DNA of 64,000 nucleotides from Candidatus Geothrix odensensis (GTDB lineage: Bacteria > Acidobacteriota > Holophagae > Holophagales > Holophagaceae). The notes under the pieces are model-generated. The model saw only the letters and a program-made list of their open reading frames with translations, was not told the origin of the DNA and ran no database searches. The DNA is taken from NCBI GenBank assembly GCA_016714685.1, contig JADKCH010000007.1, forward strand, positions 1 through 64,000, in the 5' to 3' direction. Below are positions 42,986 to 51,332 of this stretch, one piece after another; position 1 is the first letter of the stretch; each line of letters begins with the position of its first letter. A program made the translations under genes and the position numbers.

Positions 42986-44347
42986 GTGAGCCCCCTGCCA
43001 TTCCATCTGGTGACCCTCACCCACAGCGAGTGGGAGCAGGCCCTGGCCTGTGGCCGGCGCCTGGGCGACGACGCCCTCCCGGAACTGCGGCTGGATCTCT
43101 TTCCGGAGGCGGATCCCGAAGCCCTGGTGGATGCCCTGAAGCGTCGCTGTCTGGTGACCTGCCGCCGAGTCTCCGAGGGCGGGCGCTGGCCCGATGGCGA
43201 CGAGGCCGGGCGGATCGCCCACCTGGTGAAGGCCCTCAAGGGCAAGCCCCAGTGGCTGGACCTGGAGTGGGACCTGCCCATCCCCCCCGGGATCCAGGCG
43301 GCCCGCACCCACGTGCGCCTGCTGCGCTCCATCCATGTGGCACCCGGTGTCTTTGATCTGGAGGCGAGGCTCCGCCAGCTGCCCGAAGGTGAGGCCTTCA
43401 AGTGGGTGGGCTGGGCGGAGCGCCTGGGCGACAGTGGCCGCCTGCGGGCCCCCCTGGCCTGGGCCCGGGATCACGGCGTGCGCCTCGCGGCCTTCCTCAT
43501 GGGCCCCAAAGGCCTGCCCAGCCGGGTGCTGCAAGCCGCCTGGGGCGGGGCCTTCACCTATGGGGCGCCGGATGACGGACCCCCGGCCGCCCCGGGGCAG
43601 CTGCCTTTGGCCGCCCTGCGCGCCTGGCGCAGCGCCAGGCTCCATCCCGGCCACGGCCTCTGCGGCGTCATCGGCGATCCCGTCCTGCACTCCCGGGGGC
43701 CGGCCTTCCACAACCCGCGCTTCCAGTACGCCTTCAAGGATCTGGTCTACCTGCCCCTCGCCTGCGCCGAGGCGGAGGAGGCCCTCGAGGCCCTCGAGGC
43801 CCTCGACATCCTGGGCCTCAGCATCACCGCACCACTGAAGCTGGCGCTACCCAGGGCGCTCGGCCTGGCGGGCCCCCTGAACACCCTCTGGCGCCGGACC
43901 CCCGGGACCCCGTGGCAGGGGGCCAACACGGATGCGGAAGCCCTCGGACAGGCCCTGTCGCACCTGACCCCGGGCCCGGTGCTGCTGCTGGGGGAAGGCG
44001 GCGTGGCCGCCACCAGTCGCGCGGTGCTGGAAGCCGCGGGGCGCCCCGTCCTCCAGGCCTGCCGCCGCTCCCCCGCTGGCCCCGAGGCCGTCGCCGCGCT
44101 CGCCCCAGTGGGCGTCGTCCAGGCCACCAGCCTGGGCATGGCCGCAGGAGATTCCGCGCCCTTCCCGGATCTGCTGGAGGCGGCCCTTTCCAGTGCCCGC
44201 TGGGCCGTGGAATGGATCTACAAGGAGGACACCGCCTTCGCCCTCTGGGCACGGGAGGCGGGCCTGTCGCTCGTGCCGGGCGCGGCGCTCTTCGAGGCCC
44301 AGGCCGAGGCCCAGAGCCGGCGCTTCATCGAGGGCTGCGGCGGATAG
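42986..44347 (+). CDS. aroDE: Bifunctional type I 3-dehydroquinate dehydratase / shikimate dehydrogenase
   Basis: 453 aa from GTG 42986. Residues about 1-215 form a type I dehydroquinase (ELRLDLFPEADPEAL, LVTCRRVSEGGRW, Schiff-base Lys in FKWVGWAE). Residues about 225-450 form shikimate dehydrogenase (GLCGVIGDPVLHSRGPAFHN; catalytic Lys in SITAPLKLALP, partner Asp in GANTDAEALG; nucleotide loop LLLGEGGVAATS). The SxSxxxHN substrate motif is altered to HSRGPAFHN. It catalyses two consecutive steps of aromatic amino acid synthesis; this fusion order is the one known from plants and some bacteria. No other aro genes nearby. Confidence 0.92.
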   Translation: MSPLPFHLVTLTHSEWEQALACGRRLGDDALPELRLDLFPEADPEALVDALKRRCLVTCRRVSEGGRWPDGDEAGRIAHLVKALKGKPQWLDLEWDLPIPPGIQAARTHVRLLRSIHVAPGVFDLEARLRQLPEGEAFKWVGWAERLGDSGRLRAPLAWARDHGVRLAAFLMGPKGLPSRVLQAAWGGAFTYGAPDDGPPAAPGQLPLAALRAWRSARLHPGHGLCGVIGDPVLHSRGPAFHNPRFQYAFKDLVYLPLACAEAEEALEALEALDILGLSITAPLKLALPRALGLAGPLNTLWRRTPGTPWQGANTDAEALGQALSHLTPGPVLLLGEGGVAATSRAVLEAAGRPVLQACRRSPAGPEAVAALAPVGVVQATSLGMAAGDSAPFPDLLEAALSSARWAVEWIYKEDTAFALWAREAGLSLVPGAALFEAQAEAQSRRFIEGCGG

Positions 44348-44503
44348 TCTGGAGTCTGGAGGTACGGCTTTCTGATGCGGCACTTCGCGCCGCGCCACTG
44401 ATTGCCCTTGGGCCGATCAAATGGGTCGGCGCCGAATTGAACAACCATCGCGCCGCGCAGCGGCGCTTCGGAATCATTACCTCCGGACTCCAGACTCCAG
44501 ACT
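44346..44503. repeat. Inverted-repeat-bounded non-coding element
   Basis: AGTCTGGAGTCTGGA-GGTA (44346-44364) and its inverted, slightly longer partner (44478-44503, ending CCAGACTCCAGACT) bracket about 110 bp that itself contains GCGGC/GCCGC-rich stems. It begins in the aroDE stop codon region. It could be MITE- or REPIN-like. No transposase is present. Confidence 0.6.
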
Positions 44504-44538
44504 GCTTTTCGCTCCTTTCCGCTGCTACCGTTCATCCC

Positions 44539-45795
44539 ATGGACCTCCTGCTGGTCGAGGACAAGGACAGCTTCCGGCGCCTGCTGAGCCAGGCCCTGGT
44601 CGGCTCGCCCTGGAAGGTGGAGGCGGTGGCCGATCCCCAGGCGGCCCTGCGATTCCTGGAGGCGCGGCCCTTCCAGGTGCTGGTCACGGACCTGCGCCTG
44701 CCCGGCATGAGCGGCCTCGAGCTGATCCGCCGCGCGCGGCGCCTGCATCCTGGCCTGCGCGTGGTGCTCATGTCGGCCTTCGGTGAGCCGAAGGACATCG
44801 TCGAGGCCATGCGGCTGGGCGCTGACGATTTCCTGCCCAAGCCCTTCGACCTCGACGCCTTCCTGGCCCTGCTGGATCGCCTGCGGGCCCTGGTGGGGGC
44901 GCCGCCGCCGGATCCGGCCGAACCCTGGATCGCGCACAGCCCCGCCATGCAGGCCCTGGACACGGCCCTGCGCCAGGCCGCCGCCGCCCGGCTGCCCGTG
45001 GTGTTCCGGGGCCCCCGAGGGGCCGGTCGCGAGCGCAGCGCCCGCCGCCTCCACACCCTGCGCCACCCGGCCGCGCCCTACCTGAGCCTGCCCGCGGCCA
45101 CCCTGGGGCCCGAGGGACCCGATCTCCGGACCCTGCGGCTGCTCGAAGGCGGGAGCCTCTTCCTGGGTGGGCTTGAGCACCTGGCCCCCGCCGCGGCCGG
45201 TCCTCTGGCCCGGGCCATGGACGGTGAGGCGGGATGCCACGTCGAATGGATGGGGGGAATCGACGCCGAGGGCCTGCTGGCGCCCGAGATCGCCCAGCGC
45301 CTGGGCGCGCTGGAGCTCCGCGTGCCTGCCCTGACGGAACGCCGGGAGGACCTGCTGGCGCTCACCCGCATGCTGCTGGACCAGGCCGCCCGGCGGGAGG
45401 GTCGCCCCACCCCCTGGCTGGAGCGCGGCGCCGAGCGCCAGCTGCTGGAGCACGCCTGGCCGGGCAACGTCCGCGAACTGGAGGTGCTGGTGGGGCGGAC
45501 CCTCCTCTTCTCCGAAGGCCGGGCGATTCGAGCCTTTCCGGACCTGGGCCTCGGGCTGGAAGCCCCACTCTGCCTGGCCTGGCCCGAGCCGGGTGGGCTC
45601 GAGGCCATGCTCAAGGCCGTGGCCCACGCCGCCGAGGCCCAGCTCCTGCGGCGGGCCATGGGCGGGGCCGGCGGGGACCTGCCCCGCGCGGCCGAAACCC
45701 TCGGCCTGACGATGCGGACCCTGGCCCAGCGCTTGCGGGAACACGACATTCCTCTGGAAGATTGTGGAGACACGCCGCTCCGGAAGGCCCCATGA
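44539..45795 (+). CDS. Response regulator of NtrC architecture with degenerate AAA+ domain
   Basis: 418 aa from ATG 44539. Receiver domain (1-118) is complete: LLVEDKD, phospho-acceptor Asp in LVTDLRLPGMSG and Lys in FLPKPFD. The central region (about 130-340) keeps the sigma-54 activator outline (ERREDLLALTRMLLDQAARR, WPGNVRELEVLVGRTLLFSE) but lacks the Walker A sequence (FRGPRGAGRER instead) and the GAFTGA loop, so ATP-driven sigma-54 activation is unlikely. A Fis-like HTH ends the protein (about 375-408). It may act as a DNA-binding regulator by another mechanism. Its stop overlaps the moxR start. Confidence 0.85.
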   Translation: MDLLLVEDKDSFRRLLSQALVGSPWKVEAVADPQAALRFLEARPFQVLVTDLRLPGMSGLELIRRARRLHPGLRVVLMSAFGEPKDIVEAMRLGADDFLPKPFDLDAFLALLDRLRALVGAPPPDPAEPWIAHSPAMQALDTALRQAAAARLPVVFRGPRGAGRERSARRLHTLRHPAAPYLSLPAATLGPEGPDLRTLRLLEGGSLFLGGLEHLAPAAAGPLARAMDGEAGCHVEWMGGIDAEGLLAPEIAQRLGALELRVPALTERREDLLALTRMLLDQAARREGRPTPWLERGAERQLLEHAWPGNVRELEVLVGRTLLFSEGRAIRAFPDLGLGLEAPLCLAWPEPGGLEAMLKAVAHAAEAQLLRRAMGGAGGDLPRAAETLGLTMRTLAQRLREHDIPLEDCGDTPLRKAP

Positions 45796-46760
45796 CCCAA
45801 GCCCCGCCCATTCTCATCCCCCCGGTTCGCAGTCCGGAGGGGATCCGCCCGGCGGCCCGGGCCGGCCTGGCGGCCCTGCAGGCCGTGGTGGTTGGCAAGG
45901 AGGCCCAGGTCCGGCGCGCCTTCGCGACGATGCTGGCCGGTGGTCACGTGCTGCTGGAGGACCTGCCGGGCGTGGGCAAGACCACGCTGGCCAAGGGCCT
46001 CTCCCGCATCCTCGGCGGCACCTTCCAGCGGGTGCAGGGCACCAACGACCTGCTGCCCTCGGACCTGCTGGGCGTCCACCTCTGGGACGCCCAGGAGCAG
46101 GCCTTCCGCTTCCAGCCGGGGCCCGTGTTCTGCCACGTGCTGCTGCTGGACGAGCTGAACCGCATCGGCCCCAAGACGCAAAGCGCCATGCTCGAGGCCA
46201 TGGTGGAGGGCCAGGTCACCCTGGACCGCAGCACCCACAAGCTGCCGGAGCCCTTCTTCGTCATCGCCACCCAGAATCCCCTGGACCACGCCGGCACCTT
46301 CCCCCTGCCTGAGAGCCAGCTGGACCGCTTCTCCTGCACCATCCACCTGGGCTACCCCGACCGCGCGGCGGAGCGCCGCATCCTCACCGGGGAGGCCGGC
46401 GCCGAGCGGCTGGACACCCTGGCCCCCGTTCTCGACCTGGACGGCTGGCGGCAGGCCCGTGCCGCGGTGCGGGCCGTGAAGGTGGCCGAGGCCGTGCTCG
46501 ACTATGTGGAGCGCATGGTGGAGCGCATCCGCGCCGGGGGGGGCTTCTGCTCCACCCGCGCCGCCAAGCACTGGCTGGCCATCGCCCAGGCCGAAGCCTG
46601 GCTCGAGGGCCGGGACTTCATCACGCCCGATGACCTGCAGCGCACCCTCACCGACACCATGGCCCACCGCGGCAGCCTTGATGACCGCCGTCTCAACCGC
46701 AGTGAACGGCGCGAGCACCTGGCCCGTCTGCTGAAAGAGCTGCCCGTGGGGTGGTCCTGA
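45792..46760 (+). CDS. MoxR family AAA+ ATPase
   Basis: 322 aa. Walker A DLPGVGKTTLAKGLS, Walker B LLLDELNRIGPKTQSAMLEA, sensor 1 VIATQNPLDHAGTFPLPESQ, typical of MoxR proteins, which act as chaperone-like ATPases for cofactor insertion or complex assembly, usually with DUF58/VWA partners. No DUF58 or VWA gene is present here. ATGA overlap with the regulator upstream and TGATG with the next gene show a coupled operon. Confidence 0.93.
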   Translation: MTQAPPILIPPVRSPEGIRPAARAGLAALQAVVVGKEAQVRRAFATMLAGGHVLLEDLPGVGKTTLAKGLSRILGGTFQRVQGTNDLLPSDLLGVHLWDAQEQAFRFQPGPVFCHVLLLDELNRIGPKTQSAMLEAMVEGQVTLDRSTHKLPEPFFVIATQNPLDHAGTFPLPESQLDRFSCTIHLGYPDRAAERRILTGEAGAERLDTLAPVLDLDGWRQARAAVRAVKVAEAVLDYVERMVERIRAGGGFCSTRAAKHWLAIAQAEAWLEGRDFITPDDLQRTLTDTMAHRGSLDDRRLNRSERREHLARLLKELPVGWS

Positions 46761-47573
46761 TGCGCGAGGACGAGTCCGTCGGCCAGCTCGTCCGGGCAGC
46801 CCGTGAATCCAAGGGCCTGAGCCTGGAGGACCTGGCCAAGGAACTCAAGCTGCCGCTGCGCCATCTGCAGGCCATCGAGGCGGATGACTGGGTGGCCCTG
46901 CCGCCAGGCAGGCCCCGGCCCCTGGCCCGGCAGCTGGCCGAGCGTCTTGGCGTCGACCTGGAGTTCCACACCGGGGCCTTCCAGATCGTGCCGGGTGGGC
47001 AGGAGCTGGAACCCCCCGACCCCCGGCGCGAGCGGCTTGAGCGCCTCGTCATGGGGGTGCTCACGGGGGCTTCGGCGATCGTCATCCTGTGGCTGGTGGT
47101 GCCAGGGCCCAGCCTGGGCCACAAGCCCCCGCCGAGCTACCTCGCCGCGCTCAGCAGACCCTCCCCTGCCGCCGCCCCCGGCGCCCACGGCTTCACCCTA
47201 TCCGGTCCTCGGGGAGCTCCTGCCCGAGGCGCCCGTGAACGAGCAGGGCCTGCTGGTGAGCCTGCGGGCCCTGGACACCGCCGACATCCGCATCGAGCCC
47301 CAAGGGCCCGAGGGTGGCCAGCCCATGATCCGCACCCTGCGGGTTTCCGAGGCCTGGCGGTTCCGGGTGAAGGGGCCCTTCACCATCCGCCTCGACAATG
47401 CCGGCGTGGTGAGCGTCGAGGTGGCGGGTCGTCGCATCGCCCACGGCCAGAGCGTCGGCGAAAGCTGGACAGGGGTCTTCGATGGCGAAGGCCGCTGGCT
47501 GCGGCCGGCTCAGCCCGAACTCCCGGAAGAGCCCCCCGTTCCCGATGAAGATGAGGACGTCACCCCGCCATGA
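46760..47573 (+). pseudogene. RodZ-like helix-turn-helix/DUF4115 membrane protein, frameshifted
   Basis: The 5' part (46760 to about 47160) encodes an XRE HTH (LSLEDLAKELKLPLRHLQAI) and a membrane helix (MGVLTGASAIVILWLVV). The frame then runs into nonsense composition, while the +1 frame from about 47160 to 47573 encodes a DUF4115-like domain (SEAWRFRVKGPFTIRLDNAG, then VVSVEVAGRRI). Together they make a RodZ-type protein of about 270 aa, involved in cell shape through MreB in other bacteria. The shift lies in a C-rich stretch (about 47150-47190), so a sequencing error or a slippage site is possible. Confidence 0.75.
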
Positions 47574-48685
47574 GCATGCACCCCATCGTTGAACGGTTTC
47601 TCCAGGGCGGCCTGCCCGAGCCCATGGCCATGGCCCTGGTGGGTGGCAGCCTGCCCGTGCCCACCATGGACCTGCTGCAGGCCCTGGCCCACGCTTGCCT
47701 AAAGGACACCAAGTACACCCAGCGTGGCCTGGATTTCTTTGCGACCATGCCCGAATCCCTGCTGGCGGGCGTGCTGGCCGACCGGCTGGATCCGCCAGCG
47801 CCCCTGCAGCTGGTGCTCTGCCACCGCAAGGAACCCGCCCTGCTGGAGACCACCCTCCTGAATCCGTCGCTTACTGCGGCCATTCTCGAAGCCTCCGTGC
47901 CCAGCCTGCCCGGCGCGGTGCTGGAGATCGTGCTGAACAACCAGGTGCTCTGGATGGAGCGGCACCTCATCCTGGACCTGCTGGAGGAACACCCCGAAGC
48001 CGAATACGTCATCAAGCGGCGAGTCAACGAGTTCCGCTTCGATGTCCTGCGTCTGATCCCCGAGGAGGTGAAGCGCCAGCGCCTGGAGATCATCGACGAG
48101 GTCGAAGCGGGCCACCTGGACCGCGCCTGGTCCGAGCTGCCGCTGCCCAAGGAGAAGTCGAAAGAGGAGGCCGAAGCCGAGGTCGAAACCGAGGAGATGG
48201 CCGCGGAGCGCCGCCAACTGGCGCAGAAACCCCTCCTGGACGACGAGGGCAACGAGATCACCCTCACCCTCACGCAGCGGATGATGAAGCTCACCACCAA
48301 CCAGAAGATCATGCTCGCCATCAAGGGCGGCAAGGAGGAGCGCACCTTCCTCATCCGCGAGGCCAACCGCCTGATCCAGGTGAACGTCATCCGCAATGGC
48401 CGCATCACCGAAGGCGAGGTGGCCTACATCGCCAACATGCGCACCGTGAACGAGGAGGTGCTGCGCATCATCTCCAACACCCGCGAGTGGATGAAGAAGT
48501 ACCCCATCACGAAGTCGCTGGTCATGAACCCCCGCACCCCGTTGCCCGTGGCCATGACCCACTTCAAGCGCCTCTATGAGAGCGACATGAAGCTGCTCAT
48601 GAAAGACCGCAACGTGGCCGAGCTCCTGCGCCGCGAGGCCAAGCGCCTGGTGGACATGAAGGCCCAGGGCAAGCAGACCTCCTGA
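47570..48685 (+). CDS. Conserved hypothetical protein, all-alpha repeat-like
   Basis: 371 aa, no signal peptide. Mostly helical: N-terminal leucine-rich helical repeats (about 20-175; LLEEHPEAEYVIKRRVNEFR), an acidic linker (KEKSKEEAEAEVETEEMAAE, about 196-215), then a well-packed C-terminal helical domain (LTQRMMKLTTNQKIMLAIKG, then RTFLIREANRL). I do not recognise the family; similar proteins occur in Acidobacteria and Deltaproteobacteria. The start overlaps the RodZ-like stop (ATGA), so it belongs to the moxR operon. Confidence 0.8.
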   Translation: MSMHPIVERFLQGGLPEPMAMALVGGSLPVPTMDLLQALAHACLKDTKYTQRGLDFFATMPESLLAGVLADRLDPPAPLQLVLCHRKEPALLETTLLNPSLTAAILEASVPSLPGAVLEIVLNNQVLWMERHLILDLLEEHPEAEYVIKRRVNEFRFDVLRLIPEEVKRQRLEIIDEVEAGHLDRAWSELPLPKEKSKEEAEAEVETEEMAAERRQLAQKPLLDDEGNEITLTLTQRMMKLTTNQKIMLAIKGGKEERTFLIREANRLIQVNVIRNGRITEGEVAYIANMRTVNEEVLRIISNTREWMKKYPITKSLVMNPRTPLPVAMTHFKRLYESDMKLLMKDRNVAELLRREAKRLVDMKAQGKQTS

Positions 48686-48828
48686 GCCGGCCCCAGGTTG
48701 GGAGGATCGTGGCGCGGACCGGTGAACAAGTCGGCGAATGGGGGCGCGTCCATCCCGAAAATCGTGCTTGAAACCGCGAGTGATGTCCGGACACCCATCC
48801 TGCCTTGCCGATCCTCCGGAGGGACCCC

Positions 48829-49233
48829 TCAGACGGCCCGGATCCACTGCCGGATGAGGGCTACCAGGGCCACCTGGCGGGCCTGAATCTCCTCTAAATC
48901 CGCGAAGGTGATCAAGGCCCGATCCCTGGCCAACCAGGTGAGGAGCCCCTCCGGGTCCTCCACGGGCACGGCGGGGGTGTCCCGCACCTTGGCGCCCAGG
49001 TGGAGGATGAGGCCAAGGCCGACCTTCATCCGCAGGTGCAGGGTGGCGAAGTATTCAGTGGTGCGGAAGCTGGGCACCTTCCACTTGATGCCTTCCCCAA
49101 TGGCGGGATCGGCGCCCAGGATGATCCGCCGGAGCGTCTCGACTTCACTCCGGTTGGTGGGTGCCAGCCCGGCCAGGAAGGCCTCGACGGCGGCGGAATC
49201 CTCCTCAACTCGGGTGGGCTTTGACCGGGCCAT
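48829..49233 (-). CDS. DUF1801 domain protein
   Basis: 134 aa. Fits DUF1801 (YdhG-like): VEAFLAGLAPTNRSEVETLR, GEGIKWKVPSFRTTEYFATL, then LILHLGAKVRDTP. Small soluble protein related to the SCP2/iron-chaperone-like fold of unknown function. Stand-alone. The 143 bp between it and the convergent gene at 47570-48685 shows no terminator. Confidence 0.87.
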   Translation of the reverse strand: MARSKPTRVEEDSAAVEAFLAGLAPTNRSEVETLRRIILGADPAIGEGIKWKVPSFRTTEYFATLHLRMKVGLGLILHLGAKVRDTPAVPVEDPEGLLTWLARDRALITFADLEEIQARQVALVALIRQWIRAV

Positions 49234-49307
49234 GGTGACTCCAGGAGCATCCCCTCAGGGCAGGCAGAGCTGGCTGCCGGGAGCGGTGGTGAACCACATG
49301 GGGGTTT

Positions 49308-49889
49308 CTATTTGGGCGGCACTGCACCGGCGGCGGGCCAGGCGGTGTCGCCCACCCGCTTCAGGGTCATCTCGAAGAACCGCACCGGCTCCTTGCCGGC
49401 CTGGATGCGGTCCCCGACTTCCAACCAGGTCCCGCCCTTGATGGTGGCCGTGTAGCGGAGGGTCATGGGCCCGGCGGGGATTTCCCAGGTGAAGCCCTCC
49501 GTCATGGGCGTCAGCGCGTAGTCGCCGACGCTGCCCATGGCATGCGAGTGCAGGGTGTAGGCCTTGGTGGCGGGGCTGTACGAGACGGTGCCGAAGGCAT
49601 TGAAGGTGACCTTGCCAGCGGAGTCATAGCCCCGCCCCTCGATGACCTTGATTGAGCCATCCAGGAAGGGGCCGATGCGCTCGGTCTGGGTGATGGTGTG
49701 CTTCTCCCCGGAGGGCAGCAGGCTCCACGCGGTGCCCCGCCAGACCCCATCCATGAACGCCAGCTTGGCCAGGGCCTCCTGCTGGGCGGCGATGAGCTTC
49801 GCCGGGTCGGGCCGTCCCTGGGCCCGGGCCGTGGGAGCCGCGGCCAGGGGCAGGAGGAGGGCCAGGGGCATCAAGGGGTGTCGGGACAT
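49308..49889 (-). CDS. Secreted hypothetical protein (DUF1579-like)
   Basis: 193 aa from ATG 49889 with a signal peptide (about 1-23). The body ALAKLAFMDGVWRGTAWSLL and ERIGPFLDGSIKVIEGRGYD resembles small heme/lipid-carrier-like beta-barrel domains such as DUF1579. A longer frame upstream is not coding. Function unknown. Confidence 0.8.
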   Translation of the reverse strand: MSRHPLMPLALLLPLAAAPTARAQGRPDPAKLIAAQQEALAKLAFMDGVWRGTAWSLLPSGEKHTITQTERIGPFLDGSIKVIEGRGYDSAGKVTFNAFGTVSYSPATKAYTLHSHAMGSVGDYALTPMTEGFTWEIPAGPMTLRYTATIKGGTWLEVGDRIQAGKEPVRFFEMTLKRVGDTAWPAAGAVPPK

Positions 49890-49954
49890 GGGTCGATCCT
49901 CCCAGGGATGGTCTCGGCGCGAGTGTGAAGCAGTCGGGGTCCCAGGGGAAGGCC

Positions 49955-50353
49955 TCAGCGAGGGAAGCGCTCGAGCAGGATGCCGGCGCCTGGGGACTCG
50001 GGCCGGTAGTAGGCGAGGCGCCCGGGGAGGCAGGACAGGACGGCGCCGGAGCCCTGCAGGCAGATGGCCTGGAGGGCCTCGGCGAGGGGCAGCTCCCGGC
50101 CGTCGAGCTTCAGCCCGGCCACCAGCACATGGCAGGTGGGCCCCGCCCCCTTGGCTCTGAGCAGCTTCTCCAATTCGGCGGGGTAGTCCTGGTGGCTGGG
50201 GACCACGGTGCCCAGAGCGGCCAGGTAGGGCAGGTCGTGGTTCAGGCGATCCAGGATCTCGTGGCGACGCTTGGCGCTGGCCAGGAACTGGGCCCAGCGA
50301 GCCTGCTTTTCCGATCGGAGGAAGGCCTTCACGAACGCGCCTTCGTGATCCAT
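49955..50353 (-). CDS. Hypothetical protein
   Basis: 132 aa from ATG 50353 (MDHEGAFVKAFLRSEKQARW); an in-frame upstream extension lacks gene-like composition. Alpha/beta, no signal peptide, no domain recognised. AKRRHEILDRLNHDLPYLAA is the most conserved-looking segment. The gene lies between the tRNA-Gly terminator and the DUF1579-like gene. Confidence 0.7.
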   Translation of the reverse strand: MDHEGAFVKAFLRSEKQARWAQFLASAKRRHEILDRLNHDLPYLAALGTVVPSHQDYPAELEKLLRAKGAGPTCHVLVAGLKLDGRELPLAEALQAICLQGSGAVLSCLPGRLAYYRPESPGAGILLERFPR

Positions 50354-50454
50354 GGCGGGAGCTCCTGGGGCAAGCAGCATAGCGGATCCGGCAGAGAGGG
50401 TGGGATTCAAGCCCAGCCCGTTGCCCCGGGATGCTCTGGCCAGACCCCCCACCT

Positions 50455-50478
50455 AAAACGAAACCCCCTGGCGGGGGT
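50455..50478 (-). terminator. Intrinsic terminator of tRNA-Gly
   Basis: Minus strand: ACCCCC-GCCA-GGGGGT hairpin (50463-50478) followed by TTTCGTTTT, a few nucleotides beyond the tRNA 3' end. Confidence 0.8.
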
Positions 50479-50486
50479 CTCGGGGG

Positions 50487-50561
50487 TGGAGCGGGCGACC
50501 AGGATTGAACTGGCGACATTCAGCTTGGGAAGCTGACGTTCTACCACTGAACTACGCCCGC
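50487..50561 (-). tRNA. tRNA-Gly (anticodon CCC)
   Basis: On the minus strand the cloverleaf is complete: acceptor GCGGGCG / CGCCCGC, D-arm with GTTCAGTGGTAGAAC, anticodon loop TTCCCAA (CCC), T-arm with GTTCAATCC, and an encoded CCA end (50487-50489). Reads GGG glycine codons. Confidence 0.95.
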
Positions 50562-50572
50562 GGCAGGGGTCC

Positions 50573-50602
50573 ATGCTAGCGCAAGTGGCCGCCGGGAGCC
50601 AA
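50573..50602 (-). promoter_or_regulatory. Promoter of tRNA-Gly
   Basis: Minus strand TTGGCT (50597-50602) and TAGCAT (50573-50578) with an 18-nt spacer, placed about 12 bp upstream of the tRNA 5' end and beyond the livF stop. Confidence 0.5.
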
Positions 50603-50606
50603 CACG

Positions 50607-51323
<717 letters not shown>

Positions 51324-51332
51324 GGATGCCTC

